Source: Firmicutes bacterium CAG:449 (lineage in GTDB: Bacteria > Bacillota_I > Bacilli_A > RFN20 > CAG-449). From it: DNA of 14,996 bases. The DNA lies in assembly GCA_000432895.1 (NCBI GenBank), contig FR889411.1, positions 9,699 to 24,694 of the forward strand, written 5' to 3'. Under the pieces are notes generated by a model. The model saw only the letters and a program-made list of their open reading frames with translations, had not been told where the DNA came from and searched no databases. Shown piece after piece: positions 7,626-14,177 of this stretch. Made by a program: the position numbers and the translations under genes. The first letter of the stretch is position 1; the number at the start of each line of letters is the position of its first letter.

Positions 7626-9002
7626 TCATTTTTTTGTTTCTATTTTTTTTAATATCTTCGGTAAAAAGATTAAATAAAAAGTAGAAGAAATAATTGCACT
7701 TATCACATCACTAATTGGTTCAGCATAAAAACAACTTTCTACATTATTACTTATTAAAGGTAATAAAAATAAACAAGGTATAAATATTCCTACTTTTCTA
7801 AATAAAGATAACCATATTGAATATCTTGCTTGTCCAAGACCAGTAAGACCATCTACAAAAATATATTGAAAAGAAAGAGGAATAATTCCAATCATATAAT
7901 AAAAAATTATTTTACTTGCTTCGTTTACTATTTCATAATTAATTGTTTCTTTACCAATTCCAATAAACATAATAGCAAATGGTTTAGCAATTACAAAAGA
8001 TAAAGCAAAAAAAGATGAAGTAAATATTAAAGCAAAAATTAATAATTGTTTTTCAGCTTTAATAATTAAATCTTTATTTTTAGCCCCATAATTATAGCCT
8101 AGAATCGGTTGAGTTCCACTGCTAATTCCTAATAATGGACCAGTGGCTAATGTTTCAAAAGCTTGCACAATTGTAGCAATTTCAATATAAAAATCACCAT
8201 TTTCATGACCATACAATTTTAAAGCACTATTTAATAAAATTAAAATGAATGAATCAGTTGCCATAATAATAAATGGAGAAATACCAAGTTTAACAATTTG
8301 TAACATTATTTTAAAATCATAATTTCCAAATGATAACTTAATTGAAGATTTCTTAACTAATAAAAAGATTACTAAAATAAAAGAAATAAATTGAGAAATA
8401 ACGGTTGCTAAAGCTGCTCCTTTAACTCCTAAAGAAAAAACATACATAAAAAGCGGATCTAAACCAACATTAATAATACATCCAATAATGGTAGTTAACA
8501 TTGCTTTAAAAGATTCACCTTGAGCTGTTAAATATTGAACCAATCCTAGTGTCAATAAAGAAAAGAAAGTCCCAATTAAATACACATGCAAATAATCTAA
8601 TGCATAACTAATAGAGGCTTCACTTGCTCCAAACAAAAATAAAATTGGTTCAGAAAACATATAAAAAACAATCATTAACACTAAAGAAACAACAATTAAC
8701 ATTAATAAAGCATTAGAAAGAATCTTTTTTGCCTTTTGATAGTTTTTTTCACCTAATGCTATTGAAAACATTGGCGCTCCACCTAAGCCAACTAAAAAAG
8801 CAAAAGATGTTATTAAAGTTACTATAGGCGAACAAACTCCTACACCAATTAAAGATATTTCACCATTTAAAGGTAAATTTCCTACAAAGATTCTATCAAC
8901 AATATTATATAAAACACTAATTAGTTGCCCAATCATTGATGGAATTGCTAATTTAAAAATTGTTTTTAAAGTATTTTTATTTCCTAAATATGAAGAATTC
9001 AT
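7626..9002 (-). CDS. MATE-family multidrug/metabolite exporter
   Basis: The protein is an integral membrane transporter of the MATE superfamily, which exports organic cations or metabolites by sodium or proton antiport. Its 458 residues and very hydrophobic profile fit twelve membrane helices in two homologous halves. Family marks include IPSMIGQLISVLYNIVDRIF near residues 19-38 and, in the second half, GISSGTQPILGYNYGAKN. The start ATG has GGGGAAAA upstream. It ends in TGA, one of the clear UGA stops here. degV follows 47 bases downstream on the same strand without a terminator, so read-through is likely. The substrate cannot be inferred. It is divergent from the riboswitch unit and is not its target. 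Confidence 0.92.
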   Translation of the reverse strand: MNSSYLGNKNTLKTIFKLAIPSMIGQLISVLYNIVDRIFVGNLPLNGEISLIGVGVCSPIVTLITSFAFLVGLGGAPMFSIALGEKNYQKAKKILSNALLMLIVVSLVLMIVFYMFSEPILFLFGASEASISYALDYLHVYLIGTFFSLLTLGLVQYLTAQGESFKAMLTTIIGCIINVGLDPLFMYVFSLGVKGAALATVISQFISFILVIFLLVKKSSIKLSFGNYDFKIMLQIVKLGISPFIIMATDSFILILLNSALKLYGHENGDFYIEIATIVQAFETLATGPLLGISSGTQPILGYNYGAKNKDLIIKAEKQLLIFALIFTSSFFALSFVIAKPFAIMFIGIGKETINYEIVNEASKIIFYYMIGIIPLSFQYIFVDGLTGLGQARYSIWLSLFRKVGIFIPCLFLLPLISNNVESCFYAEPISDVISAIISSTFYLIFLPKILKKIETKK

Positions 9003-9023
9003 AAATTTTCCCCAACGAATAAT

Positions 9024-9029
9024 AGTATA
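9024..9029 (-). promoter_or_regulatory. Possible -10 box for the MATE gene
   Basis: TATACT on the minus strand lies 21 bases before the start codon, with the ribosome site GGGG about ten bases after it. No good -35 hexamer was seen. Confidence 0.35.
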
Positions 9030-9088
9030 ATCACATCTAATTTTTAAGTATAGAAAAATATTTCTTTTTTAAAAAAAATAATAAATAT

Positions 9089-9130
9089 GTAAAAAACAAC
9101 TTTAATTATTTAAATAATTAATATTTTTAC
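9089..9130. repeat. AT-rich nested inverted repeat
   Basis: Outer arms GTAAAAA (9089-9095) and TTTTTAC (9124-9130) enclose a perfect 20-base palindrome of A and T only (9102-9121). It lies between the divergent MATE and riboswitch promoters, in the least gene-like part of the window (9030-9170). It could be a protein site, an UP-type element or merely AT-rich chance structure. Confidence 0.4.
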
Positions 9131-9172
9131 AAGAAATATTATTAAATATTTTAAAAATAATGACTTTACTAG

Positions 9173-9200
9173 TTGCAATAATTAAAAAATAATGTAGTAT
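9173..9200 (+). promoter_or_regulatory. Probable promoter of the riboswitch transcript
   Basis: TTGCAA (9173-9178) and TAGTAT (9195-9200) are 16 bases apart. Transcription would start near 9207, just ahead of the aptamer. A start there would leave out part of the upstream alternative helix arm (9204-9211), so the exact start matters. Confidence 0.45.
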
Positions 9201-9222
9201 ATCTATTACCACGTTATGTGCG

Positions 9223-9283
9223 TTGTATATATTGGTAATATGGTCCAATGTTTCTACGCTTAACCGTTAATTAAGCACTACAG
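9223..9283 (+). promoter_or_regulatory. Purine riboswitch aptamer, guanine class
   Basis: All parts of the purine aptamer are present. P1 is TTGTA (9223-9227) with TACAG (9279-9283). P2 is ATTGG (9231-9235) with CCAAT (9245-9249), and it closes on the T-T pair also found in the add riboswitch. L2 is AATATGG (9237-9243). J2/3 is GTTTCTAC (9250-9257). P3 is GCTTAA with TTAAGC, and its loop L3 is CCGTTAA (9264-9270). L2 GG and L3 CC can form the known loop-loop pairs. The specificity base (position 74 in xpt numbering) is C9278, which pairs with guanine; adenine aptamers have U there. U is kept at position 51, which argues against the 2'-deoxyguanosine class. J1/2 is TAT rather than the usual TAA. 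The orientation is plus, before the alpha/beta hydrolase gene. It is expected to be an OFF switch when guanine is bound. Confidence 0.92.
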
Positions 9284-9286
9284 AAT

Positions 9287-9344
9287 AAAAAAGAAGAAGT
9301 TTTTTCCTTTGCAAACCCTAATTTTTGACTTCTTCTTTTTTTTT
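9287..9344 (+). terminator. Intrinsic terminator of the riboswitch
   Basis: AAAAAAGAAGAAGT (9287-9300) pairs perfectly with ACTTCTTCTTTTTT (9328-9341) across a 27-base loop, and the T-run extends to 9344. It starts three bases after P1 of the aptamer, the normal place for the expression platform. The stem is mostly A-U with a long loop, so its strength is uncertain. No clear antiterminator that would compete with it was found. Confidence 0.8.
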
Positions 9345-9358
9345 GTGTTCATATAATT

Positions 9359-9364
9359 TATAAT
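9359..9364 (+). promoter_or_regulatory. Possible riboswitch-independent -10 box for the hydrolase
   Basis: A perfect TATAAT lies after the terminator and six bases before the ribosome site AGAGGG (9371-9376). A second TATAAT is at 9352-9357. The matching -35 position is only Ts. If used, it would free the hydrolase from the riboswitch. Confidence 0.3.
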
Positions 9365-9383
9365 TACCAAAGAGGGAAAAAAT

Positions 9384-10205
9384 ATGATCAATGAAACAAT
9401 TAAATTAAAAGACTTCTATAAAAACATAAATTCAGATAGTAAGCTTGTTACTTATTGTCCTGATAATTTTGAAGAATTTTCAACTGGAAGAAAAAGAAAA
9501 GCTATTTTAATTATTCCAGGTGGAGGTTATGAATTTACTTCTCAAAGAGAAGCTGAACCTATCGCCTTAGCTTTTTTAGGGCATGATATTGCTACTTTTG
9601 TTTTAGAATATACGATTGGAGAATTTGAATTTCCTAAACCAATTGATGAAACTTTTGCCGCTATTTTATATATTAGACAAAATGCTGAAAAATATCATGT
9701 TGATGCTAACAAAATTTCTTTAATGGGATTTTCCGCAGGTGGTCATCTTGCAGCAAGTACAACTATGTTAATGGAAGATAATTATTTTTCAAAGTTATTA
9801 GATTGTAAACAAGAAGAATTAAAAATTAATGGCTTACTTTTAGGCTATCCAGTTATTACAATGGATCCTAATTTTACTCATGCAGGAACCGCAAGATGTA
9901 GAACCCATGGTAATAAAGAAATGATTGAAAAGTTTTCTATAGAAAAACATGTTACAAATAAATTTCCAAAAACATTTATTTTCTTAACTTCAGAAGATAA
10001 TGCTGTTCCACCAGAAAACTCTTTACGCTTTGCTAGTGAATTAGTTAAACACCACATTCCAGTTGAATTACATATGTATCCAGAAGGTGGACATGGTTTA
10101 GCTTTAGGTAATGAAATAACAAATTGGCACAAAGAAGATAAAGTTTATAAAGATGTAGAAACTTGGATTTACCATGCTCTTGAATTTGTAAAAGAAAAAA
10201 TCTAG
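9384..10205 (+). CDS. Alpha/beta hydrolase (esterase/lipase-like)
   Basis: The 273-residue protein has a complete alpha/beta hydrolase active site. The oxyanion-hole motif PGGGY is at 45-49, the nucleophile Ser117 is in GFSAGG, Asp205 is in SEDNAVP, and His237 is in GGHG. The layout resembles the bacterial esterase/lipase-like and carbohydrate acetyl-esterase group. There is no signal peptide, so it should act in the cytoplasm on a small acylated substrate. The start ATG has AGAGGG seven bases upstream. It is the first gene after the guanine-class riboswitch, which is unusual because such switches normally precede purine transport, salvage or synthesis genes. Its substrate is unknown; a link with nucleobase or nucleoside metabolism is suggested only by the riboswitch. 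Confidence 0.9.
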   Translation: MINETIKLKDFYKNINSDSKLVTYCPDNFEEFSTGRKRKAILIIPGGGYEFTSQREAEPIALAFLGHDIATFVLEYTIGEFEFPKPIDETFAAILYIRQNAEKYHVDANKISLMGFSAGGHLAASTTMLMEDNYFSKLLDCKQEELKINGLLLGYPVITMDPNFTHAGTARCRTHGNKEMIEKFSIEKHVTNKFPKTFIFLTSEDNAVPPENSLRFASELVKHHIPVELHMYPEGGHGLALGNEITNWHKEDKVYKDVETWIYHALEFVKEKI

Positions 10206-10234
10206 TCATATTTATATATTTTTTAATTTTGGTT

Positions 10235-10243
10235 TGTTAAAAT
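10235..10243 (+). promoter_or_regulatory. Possible extended -10 before the dCMP deaminase gene
   Basis: TGTTAAAAT fits an extended -10 (TGn plus TAAAAT). It lies only four bases before the ribosome site TAGAGG (10248-10253), so the leader would be about 11 nt. The match is weaker than others here. It matters because it could uncouple the downstream genes from the riboswitch. Confidence 0.3.
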
Positions 10244-10260
10244 GGTTTAGAGGCAAAAAT

Positions 10261-10761
10261 ATGAGTGAAAAAAGAAAAGATTATATTACATGGGATGAAT
10301 ATTTTATGGGTGTTGCAGTTTTATCAAGTAAAAGAAGTAAAGACCCATCTACCCAAGTTGGAGCATGCGTAGCTTCAAACGATAATAAAGTTGTGACGAT
10401 GGGATATAATGGAATGCCTGTTGGACTTTCTGATGATGAAATGCCATGGGGAAGAGTTGGTAAAGATGAACTCGATAATAAATATCTCTATGTTTGCCAT
10501 GCTGAATTTAATGCTATACTAAACTCATACGCGCCTGTTAAAGGTTGTAAAATATATGTTACTTTATTTCCTTGTAATGAGTGTGCTAAAGCCATTATTC
10601 AATCTGGGATTAAAGAAGTTGTCTATTTAAATGAAAGAATTCCTGAAGATTTATCAACTAAAGCTTCTAAAAGACTTTTAATGATGTCAGGAATTATTTT
10701 TAGAAAATATGAAGGACGAAAACTTGATATTTTAGTGAAAGAATATGAAAAAGTGGATTAA
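10261..10761 (+). CDS. dCMP deaminase (ComEB-like)
   Basis: This zinc enzyme deaminates dCMP to dUMP, the precursor of dTMP. In the 166-residue protein the catalytic motif HAE is at 80-82 (Glu82 as proton shuttle), and the zinc cysteines are Cys105 and Cys108 in PCNEC. The N-terminal part with DPSTQVGA and GYNGMP is typical of the dCMP deaminase group. The ATG at 10261 is chosen because TAGAGG lies seven bases upstream and the protein then starts like its relatives. A TTG nine codons earlier has no ribosome site. Its last 17 bases overlap the next gene. Family members are allosterically controlled by dCTP and dTTP. Confidence 0.93.
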   Translation: MSEKRKDYITWDEYFMGVAVLSSKRSKDPSTQVGACVASNDNKVVTMGYNGMPVGLSDDEMPWGRVGKDELDNKYLYVCHAEFNAILNSYAPVKGCKIYVTLFPCNECAKAIIQSGIKEVVYLNERIPEDLSTKASKRLLMMSGIIFRKYEGRKLDILVKEYEKVD

Positions 10762-10948
10762 AAAGTATTTAATATTAACTTTATGCTTTGCCATTGCTGT
10801 ATTTCCAACTTTTGTTATTTTAACGCAATTTGATGTTTTAAAAGACAATAGAAAATACATATTTTTAGGCGTGGTTTTAGGGCTTTTAATTATTTATTAC
10901 TTAGTAATGAGTTATTTTATGTTTAGAAAAAAGGGTGATAAAAAGTGA
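10745..10948 (+). CDS. Small two-helix membrane protein, unknown function
   Basis: The 67-residue protein has a basic N-terminus (MKKWIKK), a membrane segment at about 8-29, a short loop (VLKDNRK), a second segment at about 38-60, and a basic tail (RKKGDKK). Both ends therefore probably face the cytoplasm. It overlaps the dCMP deaminase gene by 17 bases, and its TGA stop overlaps the GTG start of ecfA1 as GTGA. That coupling is good evidence that it is translated. No family was recognised. Its place immediately before the ECF transporter genes makes an accessory role in that membrane complex conceivable, but this is only positional inference. Confidence 0.7.
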   Translation: MKKWIKKYLILTLCFAIAVFPTFVILTQFDVLKDNRKYIFLGVVLGLLIIYYLVMSYFMFRKKGDKK

Positions 10949-11757
10949 GTTCATTAAAGATTGATAAGTTAAGTTTTTCCTATGACAAAAATGTTGTTCT
11001 TGATAACATTTCTTTTGAAGTGGAAAAAGGTGAATATATCACTTTAATGGGACACAATGGAAGTGGAAAATCAACCTTAGCAAAATTAATAATGGGCTTA
11101 CTCGAAAATAAAAATGGTTCTATTTATATTGACGATATTGAAATGAAAGAAAGTAACATTAATGAATTAAGAAATAAACTCGGAATTGTTTTTCAAAATC
11201 CTGATAATCAATTTATTGGTGCTACCGTACAAGATGATATTGCTTTTGGTTTAGAAAACCATTTAGTTAAGTCTGAAGACATGGATAAAATAATTAATGA
11301 ATTTGCAGAAAAAGTTAACATGAAAAACTTTTTAAGTAAAGAACCTTCTTCTTTATCCGGAGGGCAAAAACAAAGAGTGGCTATTGCTGGTGTTTTAGCA
11401 ATGAAACCAGAAATATTAATTCTTGATGAAGCTACTTCTATGCTTGATCCAAGAGGAAAAAAAGAAATTATTGATTTAGTTCATTTGTTAAGAATCAATC
11501 AGAAAGATTTAACTATTTTTTCAATTACTCATGATCCAGAAGAAGCCTATTTATCAGATAAAGTATTAGTTCTCGATCAAGGAAAAATTAAATATTATGA
11601 TACCCCTAAAAATGTTTTTTCTCATTATGATGAATTAGTTAATATGGGACTTGATATTCCTTTTGAGATGAAAATAAAAAATTTATTAATAAAAGAAAAT
11701 ATTGATGTTTCTGAATGTCAAAATTTAATAGAGGTGAAAGAATATTTATGTCGATAA
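10945..11757 (+). CDS. ecfA1: ECF transporter ATP-binding subunit A1
   Basis: This is one of the two ATPases of the energy-coupling factor module that powers vitamin, metal and nucleobase uptake through exchangeable S-components. In the 270-residue protein, Walker A GHNGSGKST is at 36-44, the Q-loop Gln84 is in FQNPDNQF, the signature LSGGQKQR is at 137-144, Walker B with catalytic Glu162 is in ILILDEA, and the switch His196 is in THD. DEATSMLDP and FQNPDNQF are typical of the A1 subunit. The start is GTG, supported by AAGGGTG upstream and by the GTGA overlap with the small membrane gene. It overlaps ecfA2 by 10 bases. Confidence 0.95.
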   Translation: MSSLKIDKLSFSYDKNVVLDNISFEVEKGEYITLMGHNGSGKSTLAKLIMGLLENKNGSIYIDDIEMKESNINELRNKLGIVFQNPDNQFIGATVQDDIAFGLENHLVKSEDMDKIINEFAEKVNMKNFLSKEPSSLSGGQKQRVAIAGVLAMKPEILILDEATSMLDPRGKKEIIDLVHLLRINQKDLTIFSITHDPEEAYLSDKVLVLDQGKIKYYDTPKNVFSHYDELVNMGLDIPFEMKIKNLLIKENIDVSECQNLIEVKEYLCR

Positions 11758-12602
11758 GATTTGAAAATGTTTTTTTTACCTATCAAAAGAATACACCATT
11801 TGAATTTTCCGCTTTAAAAAACATCAATTTAACAATTAACGAAGGCGATTTTGTTTCTATAATTGGTCATACTGGAAGTGGCAAGTCAACTTTAATTCAA
11901 CAAATAAATGCTTTATTAAAACCAACTGAAGGTAAAGTTTATGTTGGTGAATATATTATTTCTAATGAGAAAAAAATAAAAAACTTAAAGCAATTAAAAA
12001 AATATGCTGGTTTAGTTTTTCAATTCCCAGAATATCAACTATTTGAAGAAACAGTTTTAAAAGATGTTTGTTTCGGTCCAAAAAACTTTAATGAAGATGA
12101 AAAAAGCTGCAGAAATAAAGCCATTAAAGCTTTAGAAATGGTAGGCATCGATTCTTCTTTATATAATAAATCTCCTTTTGATTTAAGTGGTGGACAAAAA
12201 AGAAGAGTCGCAATTGCTGGAATTATTGCTTTACAACCAAAAATATTAATTCTTGATGAACCAACAGCTGGTCTTGATCCAAGAGGCGAAAAAGACATCA
12301 TGGAATTATTTAAAAAAATTCACGAAAATGGCACGACAATTATAATGGTCAGCCATAATATGAATAATGTTTTAAAATATTCTAATCGAGCAATTGTTAT
12401 GAATGAAGGAGAAATTGTTTTAAACGACACTCCAACAAATTTATTTAAAAGAGATGATTTATTTATAAAATATAATATCCAAGAACCTAATGTTATATGT
12501 TTTGCTAAAAATTTAATTAAAGGTGGATTAAATATAAATTTAGACTTAATTAAAGATGAAAAATCTTTAGTAAGTGAAATTAAGAGGGCGTATTATGAAT
12601 AA
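11748..12602 (+). CDS. ecfA2: ECF transporter ATP-binding subunit A2
   Basis: This is the second, non-identical ATPase of the ECF module, acting as a heterodimer with EcfA1 on the cytoplasmic face of EcfT. The 284-residue protein has Walker A GHTGSGKST at 40-48, Q-loop Gln92 in FQFPEYQLFE, LSGGQKRR from 146, Walker B with Glu171 in ILILDEP, DEPTAGLDP, and switch His203. FQFPEYQLFE and DEPTAGLDP mark the A2 type. The ATG at 11748 is chosen because GAGGTG lies ahead of it and the family N-terminus (MSIRFENV) begins there. An upstream in-frame ATG at 11715 would add eleven unrelated residues. It overlaps ecfT by eight bases. Confidence 0.95.
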   Translation: MSIRFENVFFTYQKNTPFEFSALKNINLTINEGDFVSIIGHTGSGKSTLIQQINALLKPTEGKVYVGEYIISNEKKIKNLKQLKKYAGLVFQFPEYQLFEETVLKDVCFGPKNFNEDEKSCRNKAIKALEMVGIDSSLYNKSPFDLSGGQKRRVAIAGIIALQPKILILDEPTAGLDPRGEKDIMELFKKIHENGTTIIMVSHNMNNVLKYSNRAIVMNEGEIVLNDTPTNLFKRDDLFIKYNIQEPNVICFAKNLIKGGLNINLDLIKDEKSLVSEIKRAYYE

Positions 12603-13458
12603 TATTTCTATCGGTCGATATGTTCCTTATGATACATTTATCCATCGTCTTGATCCTCGAAGTAAAATTATTTCGATGATTTTAATGATGGTTATGATTT
12701 TCTTTACTTTTGGTTCTACTTGGACAAATTTAATTATGTATATAATCTTTTTTATTTTTATATATATTATAATGTTAATAAGCAAAGTTTCTTTAAGACA
12801 ATTATTTAAACAATTAAAAATGATGTGGCTAATGATATTAATATTATTTATTATTAATATTTTTACTATTAAAGAATCAATTTTTATTTATATTCCATCA
12901 GTTGGTAATATTGATAGATTCACAATCCCAGGAATTAATTTTACTATTTACATTGCCTCTTTTGTAAATACATTCTATATTTTTGTTCGTTTAGCATTAA
13001 TGATTGGTTTAAGTTTAATATTAACTTCTACGACTAAGCCTATGGATTTAACTTATGCTTTAGAATGGTTTTTTAAGCCTTTAAAAGTTATCCATTTTCC
13101 TGTTCATGAAGTTTCAATGATGATTTCACTTGCTTTACGATTTATTCCAACTTTACTTGATGAAACCGATCGAATTATGAAAGCCCAAGCCTCACGCGGC
13201 GTAGATTTTCAAGATGGAAAATTAAAAGAAAAAATCTCCGCTATTATTTCTTTAATTGTTCCTTTATTTGTATCGGCATTTCAAAGAAGTGATGAACTAG
13301 CTAACGCCATGGAAGCAAGAGGATATGATCCAAGTAAACCAAGAAGTAAATATCGTAAACTTACTTGGAAAATGAATGATACATTATCATGTATATTTAT
13401 TTTGCTTATTTTTTCAGGAATATTGACTTTATCAATATTAAAGATTGTGATTATATGA
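12595..13458 (+). CDS. ecfT: ECF transporter transmembrane subunit T
   Basis: EcfT is the membrane scaffold that links the two ATPases to whichever S-component is bound. The 287-residue protein is very hydrophobic. It carries the two cytoplasmic coupling motifs of the family, QASRGVDF (first Ala-x-Arg-Gly site) and EARGYDP (second). The ATG at 12595 follows AGAGGG at the proper distance. The N-terminus SIGRYVPYDTFIHRLDPRSK is the usual EcfT opening. It ends in TGA, overlapping the truA start as ATGA. No S-component gene is in the window, so this is a shared (group II) module serving S-components encoded elsewhere. Confidence 0.95.
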   Translation: MNNISIGRYVPYDTFIHRLDPRSKIISMILMMVMIFFTFGSTWTNLIMYIIFFIFIYIIMLISKVSLRQLFKQLKMMWLMILILFIINIFTIKESIFIYIPSVGNIDRFTIPGINFTIYIASFVNTFYIFVRLALMIGLSLILTSTTKPMDLTYALEWFFKPLKVIHFPVHEVSMMISLALRFIPTLLDETDRIMKAQASRGVDFQDGKLKEKISAIISLIVPLFVSAFQRSDELANAMEARGYDPSKPRSKYRKLTWKMNDTLSCIFILLIFSGILTLSILKIVII

Positions 13459-14177
13459 GAGTGAAAGGTATTATTAGTTATGATGGAAGCCACTATTATG
13501 GTTTTCAAATTCAAGAAAATAAAATTTCTATTCAAAAACTTTTGCAAGATGCTATTTCAAAAATTATGAATAAAGAAACTAAAATTTTTGCTTCTGGAAG
13601 AACTGATCGAGGTGTACATGCTTTAAATCAAGTTATTCATTTTGATATTGATGAATATCGTGATTTAAATAAAATGTGTTACGCCTTAAACAAATTATTA
13701 CCAAATGACATTTTTGTTAAATCATTACAAGAAGTAGATTTGTCTTTTCATGCAAGATATTCAGCAACTAAAAAACATTATCGATATTTAATATCTAGAA
13801 AAAGGAACCCATTTTTAGCTAATTATAGTTTATTTTATTTTTACAATTTTAACGAAGAATTAGTAAAAAAAGGCATGAATTTATTTTTAGGGGAACATAA
13901 CTTTATCAACTTCTGTTCTAATAAAGAAAAAGAAGAATATATTAGAACGATTTATGAATTTAATCTTTCTTATAATGATGATGAAATTGTTTTTGATATT
14001 ATTGGTTCTGGTTTTAAACGTTATATGGTTAGAATGATTATTGGAACTATTTTAGCTTTAAATAATAAGCAAATTGATTTATCTTATATTGAAGAAAGAT
14101 TAAATGGTAAATATAAGACAACTTTATATAACGCTCCAAGTCAAGGTTTATATTTAGTGGAGGTATCTTATGATTAG
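13455..14177 (+). CDS. truA: tRNA pseudouridine(38-40) synthase
   Basis: TruA converts uridines 38 to 40 of the anticodon arm of many tRNAs to pseudouridine. The 240-residue length is normal. The catalytic Asp51 lies in GRTDRGVHA, and the N-terminus ISYDGSHYYGFQIQ is the classic TruA opening. The start is the ATG in the ATGA overlap with ecfT; an in-frame ATG 22 codons earlier lies inside ecfT and is rejected. The order ecfA1-ecfA2-ecfT-truA is conserved in Firmicutes, usually next to the ribosomal protein genes, which are absent here. It overlaps the following PHP gene by eight bases. Confidence 0.95.
   Translation: MRVKGIISYDGSHYYGFQIQENKISIQKLLQDAISKIMNKETKIFASGRTDRGVHALNQVIHFDIDEYRDLNKMCYALNKLLPNDIFVKSLQEVDLSFHARYSATKKHYRYLISRKRNPFLANYSLFYFYNFNEELVKKGMNLFLGEHNFINFCSNKEKEEYIRTIYEFNLSYNDDEIVFDIIGSGFKRYMVRMIIGTILALNNKQIDLSYIEERLNGKYKTTLYNAPSQGLYLVEVSYD

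Noticed and set aside
9223..9283. Adenine or 2'-deoxyguanosine type of purine riboswitch
   Set aside because: The specificity base is C9278, not U as in adenine aptamers, and U is kept in J2/3 at the position changed in the 2'-deoxyguanosine class.
9250..9299. Antiterminator between J2/3-P3 and the terminator 5' arm
   Set aside because: Only about six pairs with G-U wobbles could be drawn; not convincing by eye.
11715..11747. Longer N-terminus for EcfA2, and similar extensions for EcfT (12574), TruA (13389) and the dCMP deaminase (10234)
   Set aside because: In each case the inner ATG has a proper ribosome site and matches the family N-terminus, while the extension lies in the preceding gene or lacks a ribosome site.
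13455..13458. Mycoplasma-type code 4 (UGA as Trp)
   Set aside because: UGA ends ecfT, the 67-aa gene and the MATE gene at natural positions, with the next gene starting in the overlap, and Trp is written TGG throughout.
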